NCBI GenBank assembly: GCA_017471025.1
Contig: JAFUWX010000090.1
Location: 1-36,136 of the forward strand
Direction: 5' to 3'
Length of the DNA stretch: 36,136 bases
From: Bacteroidales bacterium
GTDB lineage: Bacteria > Bacteroidota > Bacteroidia > Bacteroidales > UBA932
Under the pieces are notes generated by a model. That model was not told where the DNA came from. It did not search any database and was given only the letters and a program-made list of their open reading frames with translations. Below are positions 18,085 through 27,640 of the stretch, in pieces (within the stretch, counting starts at the first letter, position 1; every line of letters begins with the position of its first letter). Position numbers and translations under genes: made by a program.

Positions 18085-20229
18085 CCGGCTGACCTTCTGC
18101 ACATGCCGGAGCATCCGCAGCTGGGACACGACCTTGTCCAGTTCCAGATTGGACGGCACGGCCACCTTCATCTGGATGTCGTATGTGCCATTACGCTGGT
18201 TTTCATTCACTTTGAACTCGCGCAGCGAAGCCTTGAAGGTGTTCACCACGTCGATGACCTGGTTGAGCACGGACGCCTCCATGGCGGCGACGACCCGCAG
18301 GGCCACCTGGAAGGAGCCGGAAGACGGCGAGTCCGCCCAGCGCACTTTCTGGATCCGGTAAGGATACATCTCCAGCAGCCTGGCCGCATTCGGGCAGGTG
18401 ATGCGGTGGATCTTGATGCCGGCATCCCGGGTGACGAAGCCGAACACGTCATCGCCGAAAACCGGGTTGCAGCAGCGGGCCATCTTGTAATCCAAACCCT
18501 TGAGGTTGCGGGCATTCAGGACCAGGATGTCATCGGTGCCCGTGTGCGCCCCCGCATCCCAGCTCTTGCGCTCCTGCGCCTCGGCAGCCGCAGCACGCGC
18601 CGCCGCCTCCGCCACCATGGCGTCATGCTCCTGGATATAGGTCTTGATCTCGTTGATATCCAGGGTTCCCTCCCCGATGGCCGCGAAGAAAGCATGGACG
18701 GTAGAGAAGCGCCGCTTCTTCATGAACTCGGTGATCATCTCGTCCTTGAGCTCCAGCTTCCAGTTTTTCAAACGCCTGGTCAGCAGCTCTTTCCCTTCAG
18801 CCGCCTTCTTGTATTCCGCCTCATGCAGCGCCTGCCGGATCTTGTTGCGGGCCTTCGATGAAACGACATATCCGACCCAGTCCGGATTCGGCTTCTGGTT
18901 CTTGCTGCTCATGATATCGACCACGTCGCCGGTCTTGAGCTTTTCCTTGATGGAAACCGCCTTGCCGCCGATCATGGCACCGGTACAACGCATGCCCAGG
19001 CCGGAGTGGATATTGAAGGCGAAGTCGAGCACGGAAGCCCCGGCCGGCAGGATGCGCAGCTCGCCGGAGGGCGTGAAGACGAAGATTTCCCGGGACGGGG
19101 GCTGCGGCAGTTCTTCCGGGCTGTCCGTGTCCGGATGTTCGAGGGCATAGCGGACGGCGGTCAGCCACTGGGCCATGCTCTCCTCCCGCTTGATCCCCTT
19201 GTAGGACCAGTGGGAAGCGAAGCCGTTCTCGGCGATCTCGTCCATCCGCTTCGTGCGGATCTGCACTTCCAGGTAGCTGTTGTCCTTATTCTTGACCGTG
19301 ATGTGCAGGGACTCGTAGCCGTTGGTTTTGGGATTGGTGATCCAGTCGCGCAGGCGCCGCGTGTCCGGTTCGTATTCTTCGGTCACGAAGGAATAGACCT
19401 TCCAGCAAAGCTCTTTCTCCGTCTTGCTGTCCTCCGGACAGTCGATGATGAAACGGATGGCGAAGACATCATAGACCCCCTCGAAAGGGACCTTCTGCTT
19501 CTGCATCTTGGCCCAGATGGAATAGGCCGCCTTCGTACGGATTTTCAGTTTATAGCGGATGCCGGCGTCCGAAAGTTTTTTCTGCAACGGCTCGATAAAC
19601 TCCTGCATCAGCTTCTCCCGGTCTTTTTCCGTCGCCTTCAACTTATTGGTAATCAGGCGATACTGCTCAGGTTCGGCATAGCTCAGATAGATATCCTCCA
19701 TCTCCCGCTTCATGTTGTACAGGCCGAGCTGGTGCGCCAGCGGGATATACAACATCAGCGTTTCCAGGACCTTGCGCTCACGCGACGCCTTGGGGAACAT
19801 GGACAGGCTGCGCATCACCTCCAGCCGGTCGGCCAGCTTGAGCACCGTCACGCGCGGGTCGCGGGAATACTGGATGATCAGTTTCTTGTAATTCTCCGCC
19901 TCCAAGCGGGTATCCTTCGGCTTGATGGTCGAAATCAGGTTCAGTCCTTCGACCATCACATAGACGCTTTCATCGAGTTTGAGGGAACGGATATCCAGCT
20001 GGGGATGCTCCCGCGTGGCTTCGTGCAGGAACACGGCCGCCACGCACTCGGGCGGCAGGCCGATCTCATCCGCGACAATGCGGGCGACCGCCTCCGGATG
20101 ACTGAGAAACGGGGAACCGTCGTAACGGGTCACCCCTTGCAGGGCCTCCTGGGCGACGCCATAGGCCTTGCGGATCATCTCCCGCCCCTGCGGGGCATAG
20201 TGGGAGAACCACTCGTCGATTCTGTCCAT
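18079..20229 (-). CDS. RelA/SpoT-family (p)ppGpp synthetase with a degenerate hydrolase domain (716 aa)
   Basis: This RSH enzyme controls the stringent-response alarmone (p)ppGpp. Its domains are an HD hydrolase fold (about 25-170), the synthetase (about 225-345, with TNPKTNGYESLHITV and EVQIRTKRMDEIAENG), TGS (about 384-445), a helical region and a C-terminal ACT domain. Bifunctional Rel proteins carry HDxxED in the hydrolase site. Here the stretch is H69-E-A-T-R-E74, so three of these acidic residues differ, and the later HNMR is EVMR, while H44 and D134 are kept. The synthetase motif is RLRD (292-295), closer to the RxKD of bifunctional Rel than to the ExDD of RelA. A synthetase-only role is therefore likely but not proven. 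It is the last gene of the rpsA run. Confidence 0.9.
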
Positions 20230-20241
20230 AGTAAGTCCGGT

Positions 20242-21270
20242 TTATCGGGCGGCTCTCTGCCGGGCGGTCAAAGCCCGCTGGAAAGCGCGCGCATTCATCA
20301 GGTGCTCCGAATAGGTTTCGGCAAAACGGTGGCTGCCGTTGAAATCCGGGCTGGCGCAGAAATACAGGTACGCATGCCTGTCCGGGTTCAGCACGGCATC
20401 CAGGCAGGCCCGCGTCGGGACCTGGATCGGGGCCGGCGGCAGTCCGGCATACTTATAGGTGTTATATGGGGAATCCACCTGGGTATGTTTGCGCAGGATC
20501 CGGTTGGGCTCGTAATCGAAGCAGAAGGCGACGGTCGGGTCCGCCTGGAGCAGCATTCCCTTCTTGAGCCGGTTCAGATAGACCCCGGCGATGGACGGCA
20601 TCTCGGGTTCGTAGTTCGTCTCGCCCTTCACGATAGAGGCCAGGATGGAGACTTCCATCGGGGTAAGGCCCTGCCGGGCCGCTTTCAGGCGGTTCTCGTC
20701 AGTCCAGTAGGCGTCATAGGCTTTCTTCTGCCGGGCCAGGATTTCGTCCATGGACTCGGTCCAATAGACCTCGTAGGTGTCCGGGATGAACAGGGCGAAC
20801 ATCGTCTGCGGGGAGAAGCCGTACCGGGCGAGCCGGGCGGAATCCCGCAGTGCCGAGACGACGGACAGGGAGTCCAGCAGCAGCTGCGAGGAGATTTTGC
20901 GGGCGATGGCCTCGTCGCTGCGCATGGCCCCGGACAGCACCAGCCGGACAGGCGTCTGCCAGCCCAGCGACAGCATACGGGCCACATAGACGCTCGGGCT
21001 GGAGGGATCCACCGTATAATGGCCTGCCTTCACGCTTTCCACCCCGGCGAAGGCACGGCGCACGCTGCCGGGATGCTTCACGTCGCAGTCCGCGCAGATC
21101 CGGGCCACCACCGAATCCACGGGGGTATCCGGATAGACATACAACTCACTCACGGAGCGGAAGTTGGGGACCTTCCTGTCGTAATAGAACTGTCCCGCCT
21201 TCAGCCCCGCCACACCCAGTACGAGCAGCCCTGCGACCGCCAGTACTCCTATCAGAGATTTCTTTTTCAT
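20242..21270 (-). CDS. mltG: Endolytic murein transglycosylase MltG (342 aa)
   Basis: MltG is an inner-membrane lytic transglycosylase that cuts nascent glycan strands and sets their length. One N-terminal membrane helix (about residues 5-25) is followed by a LysM-like subdomain and the YceG catalytic fold. The motif ASIVKGET places the catalytic Glu at 217, matching E218 of E. coli. FIPDTYEVYW (161-170) and LQADPTV (241-247) are further family motifs. The start overlaps the stop of the upstream glucosaminidase gene by 4 bases, so two peptidoglycan enzymes are translationally coupled. The RSH gene follows after 12 bases. Confidence 0.92.
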   Translation of the reverse strand: MKKKSLIGVLAVAGLLVLGVAGLKAGQFYYDRKVPNFRSVSELYVYPDTPVDSVVARICADCDVKHPGSVRRAFAGVESVKAGHYTVDPSSPSVYVARMLSLGWQTPVRLVLSGAMRSDEAIARKISSQLLLDSLSVVSALRDSARLARYGFSPQTMFALFIPDTYEVYWTESMDEILARQKKAYDAYWTDENRLKAARQGLTPMEVSILASIVKGETNYEPEMPSIAGVYLNRLKKGMLLQADPTVAFCFDYEPNRILRKHTQVDSPYNTYKYAGLPPAPIQVPTRACLDAVLNPDRHAYLYFCASPDFNGSHRFAETYSEHLMNARAFQRALTARQRAAR

Positions 21271-22382
21271 CTTTTCCGGAAGATTCGTTTTAGCAGCGGG
21301 TCATCCCGCATCACGACCGTATCCCCCTCGCGCAGGACATGGTCTTTGTCGAAGCCATTGAGCTTCAGCAAGGTAGAGAGGCGCAGGCCGAATCGCTGGG
21401 AGATATCCCGCAAACGCTCGCCGTCATGGTCCACGATGTATTTTTCCAAACCGCGGGCCGCCTGCTTTTTCTTGCGCTGGAGATAGACGATCTCGCCGGG
21501 ATGCACCTCGTCCCCGGGGCCCAGGTCGTTAAAACGGCGCAACTCCTTGTCGAACAGTTTGTAACGGGCGGCGATGGCGGCGATGTCCTCGCCGGGCTGC
21601 GCCGTAATGAAGGGGACGCCGTTGCGCGAGTACATTTCGCGCGAGAGGGCATAGCTATAGCGCTCGCGGATATCGGAACGCGTCACCCGCTTGGGCTCTT
21701 CGATAGACATCGGCGAATCCGGAATCTCGGTGCGGGTGTCATCCACATATTTGGCCGCCTGGGAACGGGAGCGCTTGCGGTTACGCTTTTTCGTCGTCGC
21801 CTTCGGGGTATCCTTCTTCTCCTCGGGGGCGATCTGCTGCGTCTGCTCCTCCTCCCGTATCTCCGCTTCCTTCACGGACATCTTGTCATACTCGTACAAC
21901 TTATAGTCTTCGATGTACTTGATGAGCTTCGCCGGATAATGCGGGTCCGTGGCGTAGCCGGCCTTCTTCAGGCCGTAGGCCCAGGCCTTGTAATCCGTCG
22001 TCTTGTTGTCGAACAGGAATTTATAGCGGTCCCGGTAACGCAGGAAGTCCGAATGGTCCTGGAAAGACTGCGCGGCATCGTCATAGACCCGGAAGCACTC
22101 CCCTTTCTTGTCATCGTCCACGAACATCCGCTTGCCTTTCCAGTCGTGGCACTTGATGCCGAAATGGTTGTTGCCGTCCTTGGCCAGCGACGACAGGCCA
22201 TAGCGGGATTCCAACAGTCCCTGGGCCAGGGTAATGCTGGCCGGGACGCCGGTCCGGTACATTTCGCTGACCGCCAGGGCGGCGTATTGCCGGATATATT
22301 GCTCCTGGGGAGATACAGGCGCTGCCGCCGAGACAAAGAGCAGCGGCAGCAGCAAAAGAACGATTCGACGGTATCCTTTCAT
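21267..22382 (-). CDS. Secreted N-acetylglucosaminidase with two LysM domains (371 aa)
   Basis: This peptidoglycan hydrolase has a signal peptide (MKGYRRIVLLLLPLLFVSAA) and a FlgJ/glucosaminidase domain (about 25-165). GLLESRYG carries the likely catalytic Glu58, and NNHFGIKC is the family signature. A basic linker (KKRNRKRSRS) is followed by two LysM repeats (about 260-305 and 320-365) that bind peptidoglycan. The start at 22382 gives a correct signal peptide; the longer frame from 22409 adds nine residues. It lies 36 bases downstream of rnz. It probably acts in the periplasm or at the cell surface on septal or lateral murein. Confidence 0.88.
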   Translation of the reverse strand: MKGYRRIVLLLLPLLFVSAAAPVSPQEQYIRQYAALAVSEMYRTGVPASITLAQGLLESRYGLSSLAKDGNNHFGIKCHDWKGKRMFVDDDKKGECFRVYDDAAQSFQDHSDFLRYRDRYKFLFDNKTTDYKAWAYGLKKAGYATDPHYPAKLIKYIEDYKLYEYDKMSVKEAEIREEEQTQQIAPEEKKDTPKATTKKRNRKRSRSQAAKYVDDTRTEIPDSPMSIEEPKRVTRSDIRERYSYALSREMYSRNGVPFITAQPGEDIAAIAARYKLFDKELRRFNDLGPGDEVHPGEIVYLQRKKKQAARGLEKYIVDHDGERLRDISQRFGLRLSTLLKLNGFDKDHVLREGDTVVMRDDPLLKRIFRKR

Positions 22383-22418
22383 ATTGCACCAAGCGTAATC
22401 CAGGTGCAAGTTACGGAA

Positions 22419-23411
22419 TTATCTCGATTTTTCCAAGGGCAGATCGAATACATCGCCTTCGGAAACGGCATAGGTTTCGGGGAAAATGGCGCGGGCCTCG
22501 GCCTGGTAGGCCTCGGGCTTGACACAGCGCGAAGAATAATGACCGATCGGCAGGCGGCGGACGCCGGCATCCCGGGCACACTGCGCAGCCTGGACAGCCG
22601 TAGAATGGTGCCGGATGGCGGCCTGGTCGGCCCACTGTTCCAGGTAGGTCGATTCATGATACAGCAAGTCCACGCCGGACACCCAGCCGGCGAGCTGCGG
22701 GAAGGGCGCCGTATCGCTGACATAGGCATAACTGCGGGGCTTGAAACGGCGGAAGGTCACTTCGTCGGCCCGGATCAGCATGGGCTCATCCGTGCCGGAG
22801 TGGCGCACGAAACCGTTCAGGAAAGTAGCCTCGGTATCCGGGCCTGCCGGCCGCAGGACGTCTTCTCCCTGTTTGAGCCGGCCGATTTCCGCACGGGTAA
22901 AGCCGTAACGGGCCAGGGCATCCTTGTCAATGTTCAGTTCGGGCTCCCGCTCGCGCAGCAGGTAGCCATAGGTCTCGATCTGGTGGTTCAGCGGAAACGC
23001 CAGCACTTCGAGCGATTTGGATTGCCGGATGACCTCCGGCGCGGAGACCTTGACGGGCGTGAAACGGATTTCATAGGCCAGGTAGTCCCCGTAATAAGAC
23101 AGGAAAAAGTGGACGAGGGGGCCGAGGGCGGTGGGACCGTAAATGTCCAGCGGGGCCGTCCTGCCCAGCATGCCCAGGGTGGAAAGCAGGCCGGAAAGCC
23201 CGAAGACATGGTCCCCATGGATATGGGAGATGAACACCGCTTCGAGCTTCATGGGAGGGATGCCGAAACGGATCATCTGCTTCTGGGCGCCTTCGCCGCA
23301 ATCCATTAAAAAGAAGCGCCCATGCACCGACAGTGCATGCGCGCTCTGATATTTCCCGGGTACGGGCATGGCCGAAGCCGAGCCCAGTACCCGTAGTGTG
23401 AAATTACTCAC
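22419..23411 (-). CDS. rnz: Ribonuclease Z, GTG start (330 aa)
   Basis: This zinc-dependent endonuclease of the metallo-beta-lactamase fold trims the 3' ends of tRNA precursors. The metal motif SHIHGDH is at residues 62-68, and further His/Asp residues are near DTAPFPQ, HESTY and GHYSS. I choose the GTG at 23411 as start because it places LRVLGSASA at the N-terminus as in homologues. The alternative ATG at 23456 would overlap rpsA by 53 bases, whereas the GTG overlaps only 8. The family is usually about 305 residues, so 330 is slightly long. Confidence 0.88.
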   Translation of the reverse strand: MSNFTLRVLGSASAMPVPGKYQSAHALSVHGRFFLMDCGEGAQKQMIRFGIPPMKLEAVFISHIHGDHVFGLSGLLSTLGMLGRTAPLDIYGPTALGPLVHFFLSYYGDYLAYEIRFTPVKVSAPEVIRQSKSLEVLAFPLNHQIETYGYLLREREPELNIDKDALARYGFTRAEIGRLKQGEDVLRPAGPDTEATFLNGFVRHSGTDEPMLIRADEVTFRRFKPRSYAYVSDTAPFPQLAGWVSGVDLLYHESTYLEQWADQAAIRHHSTAVQAAQCARDAGVRRLPIGHYSSRCVKPEAYQAEARAIFPETYAVSEGDVFDLPLEKSR

Positions 23412-25245
23412 CCCGCTCGAGTTTGTCCTTGAGGGCAGCCAGCTCGGAGATGTCACCGAGGGTGGTCTTCTCGATATTGGAGTTGATCTTCTTGACAGCC
23501 TTCTTGGTGTTGTCGGATTCGGCGACAGCCTTCGCTTCCTTCACCTCAGCATAAGTCTTGGTGTGGGAAAGGAGGATGCGGCGGGTGCTGCGACGGAGTT
23601 CCATCACCTTGAACGGAAGGGTCTCGCCGACGATGGCGGACTTACCGTCTTCCTTCACGAGGTCACGGTTGAAGCAGAAGCCTTCCGCACCGCCGGGGAG
23701 GGTGATGTTGGCGCCCTTGTCGGTCGTGGAAGCAACGGTAGCCTCAACGACGGAACCGACAGGATACTTGGACTCAAGCTCGTCCCAAGGGTTCGGGAGC
23801 AGCTGCTTGTGACCCAGGCTGAGCTTATGGTTCTGCTCGTCGAAGTCGAGGATGACCACCTCGATCTTGTCGCCGGCCTGGACCATCTCTGAAGGATGTT
23901 TGATCTTGTCCCAGGACAGGTCGCTGATGTGGATCAGACCTTCGATACCGTCCTCGAGCTCGGCGAATACGCCGAAGTTGGTGATGTTACGCACAGAAGC
24001 GGTATGCTTGCTGCCGACAGGATATTTCTCGCGGATGTTCTCCCACGGGTTCGGAACGAGCTGCTTCAGACCCAGGGACATCTTGCGGCCTTCGCGGTCG
24101 AGGGAAAGGATCTGGGCCTCCACCTCGTCGCCCACCTTCAGGAAATCCTGGGCGATGCGCAGACGCGGGCTCCAGCTCATTTCGGAGACATGGATAAGGC
24201 CCTCGACGCCCGGCTTGATCTCGACGAATGCACCGTAGTCGGCGATGAGGACGACCTTGCCGGTCACCTTGTCACCCACCTTCAGGTCCGGATCGAGGCT
24301 CTCCCACGGGTGCGGGGTGAGCTGCTTCAGACCGAGGGCGATGCGCTTCTGCTGCTCGTTGAAGTCGAGCACGACCACCTTGATCTTGTCATAGAGCTTG
24401 ACGACTTCCTCAGGGTTGTTGATACGACCCCAGGAAAGGTCGGTGATATGGATGAGACCGTCCACGCCGCCGAGATCGACGAACACACCGTAGTTGGTGA
24501 TGTTCTTGACTTCGCCTTCGAGGACCTGGCCCTTCTCGAGCTTGCCGATGATTTCGCTCTTCTGCTTCTCCAGCTCGGCCTCCAGGAGCGCCTTGTGGGA
24601 AACGACGACATTGCGGAATTCCTGGTTGATCTTGACAATCTTGAAGTCCATGTTCTGATCGACATAGACATCGTAGTCACGGATGGGCTTGATGTCGATC
24701 TGGGAACCCGGCAGGAAGGCCTCGATGCCGAATACATCGACGATCATACCGCCCTTCGTACGGGTCTTGACATAACCCTTGACCACTTCGCCGCTTTCGT
24801 AAGCAGCGTTGACCATATCCCAGGAACGCAGCTGGCGGGCCTTCTTGTGGGAGAGGATGAGCTGTCCCTTGCGGTCCTCGGCGGACTCGACATAGACCTC
24901 AACCTTGTCACCGACCTTCAGGTCCGGGTTGTAACGGAACTCGGGAGCCATGATGACGCCTTCGCTCTTGTAACCGATGTTGACGAGGACCTCACGCTTG
25001 GTGATAGCGGTCACGGTACCTTCGACAACTTCATTCTCGACGACCTTGGACAGCGTCTGATCGTACGCTTCCTCGATCTTGGCCTTGTCCTCGGCGCCAT
25101 AGACACCGGCTTCATTCTCGAAAGCTTCCCAGTCGAACTCCTCGGGAGCGACGGAAGCGTTCAGTGCGGCCTTCCTGGTTTCTTTTGCGACGGGAGCCTC
25201 CACTGCGGGGGTCTCCTCGACCACATTCTTGATTTCTTCTGACAT
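23404..25245 (-). CDS. rpsA: 30S ribosomal protein S1 (613 aa)
   Basis: S1 binds mRNA on the small ribosomal subunit. Six S1 RNA-binding repeats can be seen, beginning near residues 50, 130, 220, 305, 395 and 480. The central ones carry typical ITNYGVFVDL and GLIHITDLSW strands. The N-terminal 45 residues are acidic and low-complexity. I start at MSEEIKN (25245), leaving out four upstream residues. It heads a five-gene run with rnz, a glucosaminidase, mltG and the RSH gene. In Bacteroidota, where Shine-Dalgarno sequences are weak, S1 is thought to be important for initiation. Confidence 0.95.
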   Translation of the reverse strand: MSEEIKNVVEETPAVEAPVAKETRKAALNASVAPEEFDWEAFENEAGVYGAEDKAKIEEAYDQTLSKVVENEVVEGTVTAITKREVLVNIGYKSEGVIMAPEFRYNPDLKVGDKVEVYVESAEDRKGQLILSHKKARQLRSWDMVNAAYESGEVVKGYVKTRTKGGMIVDVFGIEAFLPGSQIDIKPIRDYDVYVDQNMDFKIVKINQEFRNVVVSHKALLEAELEKQKSEIIGKLEKGQVLEGEVKNITNYGVFVDLGGVDGLIHITDLSWGRINNPEEVVKLYDKIKVVVLDFNEQQKRIALGLKQLTPHPWESLDPDLKVGDKVTGKVVLIADYGAFVEIKPGVEGLIHVSEMSWSPRLRIAQDFLKVGDEVEAQILSLDREGRKMSLGLKQLVPNPWENIREKYPVGSKHTASVRNITNFGVFAELEDGIEGLIHISDLSWDKIKHPSEMVQAGDKIEVVILDFDEQNHKLSLGHKQLLPNPWDELESKYPVGSVVEATVASTTDKGANITLPGGAEGFCFNRDLVKEDGKSAIVGETLPFKVMELRRSTRRILLSHTKTYAEVKEAKAVAESDNTKKAVKKINSNIEKTTLGDISELAALKDKLERGE

Positions 25246-25330
25246 AAAAGTGTTCAAAAAAAATTAGGGGTTTAACATTATCTTTATGCTTTTGCAGGCC
25301 TTTCGGCAGAAAAACCCGCGAAAAAGCCTG

Positions 25331-25361
25331 CAAATATAAGCAATTCTGTGATATTTTCAAA
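25331..25361 (-). promoter_or_regulatory. Promoter of rpsA and its downstream run
   Basis: The minus strand reads TTTG (25361-25358), 19 bases, then TATATTTG (25338-25331), a very good consensus match. Transcription would start near 25325, giving a leader of about 80 bases. Confidence 0.75.
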
Positions 25362-25373
25362 GAAAAAAACGAC

Positions 25374-26321
25374 TCAGAGCATTTTTTTCTTCTTGAAAAT
25401 GAAAAACGTAACCATGATGGTCAGCAGCATGATGCCGATGATGACGAGCCAGGCCCAGTGGAATCCGGACATCGGAAGGTCCACGTTCATGCCATAGAAA
25501 CTGGCGATCAGCGTCGCCGGCATCAGGAGCACGGACACCAGCGTGAAAATCTTCATGATGCGGTTCTGCTCCAGATTGATCAGACCGACCACCGTATCTT
25601 GCAGATACTCCAGCCTTTCGAAACTGAAGTTCGTGTGGTTGATCAGGGACGAGATATCCTGCTGGAGCACATTGAAACGGGGCTCCAGCTCGGCAGGCAG
25701 CTTGTCGCTCTTGGTGAGGTTGGTAATCAGGCGCTGCTTATCCACGATATTCTCCCGGACAATCATCGTATTCTCCTGCAACTGATTGATATCCAACAGG
25801 AAATCCTCATTGATATCCTCCTGCTCGTTGATGCGGCGGCTGTACTGGGCGATTTCCTTGGACATCAGCTCGATCATATCCGCATCCAGGTCAACACGCT
25901 GATCCAGGATGTTGATGAAGACCCAGTAGCCGTTCGGATACAGGCGCGGCATGGCGCACATGCGGCGCTGCAGTTCGGTGAAACTGCGCAGCGGAACGTC
26001 GCGAAGGGTGGTAAGGGTATGGTCCACGACGGTGAAGGACACCGCCTCCATCGTATATTCGTCCGGACCCGGCATCAGGAAGTTGGTGTTGGCGAACAAG
26101 GCGGAATCCGTCTCCCGGAACCGGGAGGAGCTCTCGATTTCTTCCGCTTCGGCGCGGCTTTGGATTTCGGTATCCAGGAAGCTCTCTACCGTATGCTTCT
26201 CCTCCCCGGTGGGGGCGAAGAGGTCGATCCAGATGACATCGTCACGATGCAGCGCAGAGAGGTCTGTCTCCGACTGGGAAACCATAATTTTTCCGTTTGT
26301 CCTGTAGAAGATGGAAATCAT
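25374..26321 (-). CDS. corA: CorA-family magnesium/divalent cation transporter (315 aa)
   Basis: This is an inner-membrane channel for Mg2+ (possibly Co2+ or Ni2+). A large soluble N-terminal domain with long helices (about 1-250) precedes two C-terminal membrane helices. The family selectivity motif YGMN is at 276-279, between the helices, and the protein ends in a Lys-rich tail (FKKKKML). The length is normal. It has its own promoter and a structured leader of about 113 bases. The start is preceded by AGGAGG at 11-16 bases, an unusually strong Shine-Dalgarno for this phylum. Confidence 0.92.
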   Translation of the reverse strand: MISIFYRTNGKIMVSQSETDLSALHRDDVIWIDLFAPTGEEKHTVESFLDTEIQSRAEAEEIESSSRFRETDSALFANTNFLMPGPDEYTMEAVSFTVVDHTLTTLRDVPLRSFTELQRRMCAMPRLYPNGYWVFINILDQRVDLDADMIELMSKEIAQYSRRINEQEDINEDFLLDINQLQENTMIVRENIVDKQRLITNLTKSDKLPAELEPRFNVLQQDISSLINHTNFSFERLEYLQDTVVGLINLEQNRIMKIFTLVSVLLMPATLIASFYGMNVDLPMSGFHWAWLVIIGIMLLTIMVTFFIFKKKKML

Positions 26322-26434
26322 ATTCTCTTCCTCCTATCCCGGATCTTCGTCCGGCTTTGCCCCCGGCCCAGTCACCGGAGAGTTAAAAATCGCCTGCCCT
26401 ACGGGCAAGACAGGTAAACGTGTGGAAAATTCCA
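26322..26434 (-). other. Structured 5' leader of corA, possible cis-regulatory RNA
   Basis: Between the predicted transcription start and corA lie about 113 bases with several inverted repeats. A hairpin spans 26393-26414 (TGCCC/GGGCA with outer CCTG/CAGG). A second has arms at 26350-26354 and 26339-26343 (CCGGA/TCCGG). Extra CCGG blocks could pair in alternative ways. The last hairpin ends just before the AGGAGG ribosome-binding site. I do not recognise a known riboswitch class. A role in metal sensing is inference from the gene it precedes. Confidence 0.3.
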
Positions 26435-26439
26435 GCCTG

Positions 26440-26469
26440 CAAATGTAAGCATTATTTTTCTAAATCCAA
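26440..26469 (-). promoter_or_regulatory. Promoter of corA
   Basis: The minus strand reads TTG (26469-26467), 19 bases, then TACATTTG (26447-26440). The -33 element lies inside the end of mntP. Confidence 0.65.
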
Positions 26470-27023
26470 CCGAAAAGGAGGTCCAAACCGATAAAAATCA
26501 GAACGGCGCCGCCTATCCCCTGCGCTACGGTCCCGAAACGGCGGCCGATGCGGTGGCCGGAATAGACGCCGGTGACCACCAGCACGAAGGTGACGACGAA
26601 CAGCACGGCGGCCTTGACGGCCAGGGCCCCGGGCTTTTCTCCGCTCAAGGATAAGGACACCCCGACAGCCAGGGCGTCGATGCTGGTCGCGACCGCCCCG
26701 GGAAGGATGTTGCGAAGGCCGTTCAAATCCCTGACTTCCAGATTATTGCGGAATGATTGCACCAGCATGGCCCCGCCCACGTACAGCAGCAGCAAAAAGC
26801 CGATCCACTGGGCGATCTGCTCGACATATCCGGCCACCAGGTCGCCGAGCACCCAGCCGAGCGTGAGGAAACCGACATGGACCAGGGAGAAGATCAGCCC
26901 GATATACAGGGCCCTGCCCGCAGTCAGCCTGCGCAGCGTCACGCTGGAACAGGTCGTCACGGCAAAGCAATCCATGCATAGGGAAAGAGCCAGCGCAAAC
27001 GCGCCCCATAAGGTATCGATCAT
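26460..27023 (-). CDS. mntP: Putative manganese efflux pump MntP (187 aa)
   Basis: This is a small inner-membrane protein with about six hydrophobic helices arranged as two repeats. Each half begins with a conserved acidic motif: D18 in CMDCFAV and D116 in SIDALAVG, as in MntP. The family exports Mn2+. Its start overlaps recR by 4 bases, so it is probably translated from the same message. In several bacteria mntP is preceded by a manganese (yybP-ykoY) riboswitch; that is not possible here because the gene starts inside recR. Confidence 0.9.
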   Translation of the reverse strand: MIDTLWGAFALALSLCMDCFAVTTCSSVTLRRLTAGRALYIGLIFSLVHVGFLTLGWVLGDLVAGYVEQIAQWIGFLLLLYVGGAMLVQSFRNNLEVRDLNGLRNILPGAVATSIDALAVGVSLSLSGEKPGALAVKAAVLFVVTFVLVVTGVYSGHRIGRRFGTVAQGIGGAVLIFIGLDLLFGWI

Positions 27024-27640
27024 GGCTTGAAAATCTGTCGGTTAGCAATCGAACGGCCCAGGGTGAGTTCGTCTGCATATTCCAGGTCGTCGCCGAATCC
27101 CAGGCCGCGGGCCAGGGTGGAAACTTTGACGCCGTACGGCGCGATCTGCCGGTATATATAGAAGGAGGTCGTCTCCCCTTCCACGTCTCCGCTCAGGGCC
27201 AGAATCACCTCTGTCTGAGGACCTTCCATGGCCGAGACCCGCTCCACGAGCTGGCGGATGGACAAATCGGAGGGCCCCATTCCGTTGATGGGGGAAATGA
27301 TGCCCCCCAGCACATGATAGACGCCATGGTACTGGCCGGTGTTCTCGATGCTCATCACGTCCCGGACGTTCTCCACCACGCAGATCGTGCGGCTGTCGCG
27401 GCTGCGGTCGGCACAGATGCTGCACTGAGGCCCGTCCGCGATCATCATACAGGTATGGCAGTAACAGGCCTCGTCCCGGAGCCGGTCGATGGCGCCGGTG
27501 AAATGGTGGACGTTCTCCGCAGGCTGACGCAGCAGATGCAAGGCCAGACGCAGGGCACTGCGCTGGCCGACACCAGGCAACGAAGCAATGGCATCGACGG
27601 CGTCTTCCAACAAACGGGATGGATATTTCTGTTTAAGCAT
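27020..27640 (-). CDS. recR: Recombination protein RecR (206 aa)
   Basis: RecR acts with RecO and RecF in RecA loading at gaps. A helix-hairpin-helix region LPGVGQRSA lies near residues 21-29. The zinc finger has C61/C64 and C73/C76 (CHTC, CSIC). A Toprim domain (about 80-175, with VVENVRDVMSIE) follows. The start at 27640 is chosen for the normal N-terminus MLKQKYPS; it overlaps the upstream kinase gene by 8 bases. Confidence 0.96.
   Translation of the reverse strand: MLKQKYPSRLLEDAVDAIASLPGVGQRSALRLALHLLRQPAENVHHFTGAIDRLRDEACYCHTCMMIADGPQCSICADRSRDSRTICVVENVRDVMSIENTGQYHGVYHVLGGIISPINGMGPSDLSIRQLVERVSAMEGPQTEVILALSGDVEGETTSFYIYRQIAPYGVKVSTLARGLGFGDDLEYADELTLGRSIANRQIFKP

Noticed and set aside
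19006-21486. An 826-codon plus-strand frame opposite the RSH gene and mltG
   Set aside because: It is antisense to clearly conserved genes, and its composition (rich in His, Gln, Arg, Gly, Asp) is that of a complement shadow.
25294-25331. GCAGGC...GCCTGC pairing in the rpsA leader as an S1 autoregulatory element
   Set aside because: One arm overlaps the -7 promoter box and would not be in the transcript.
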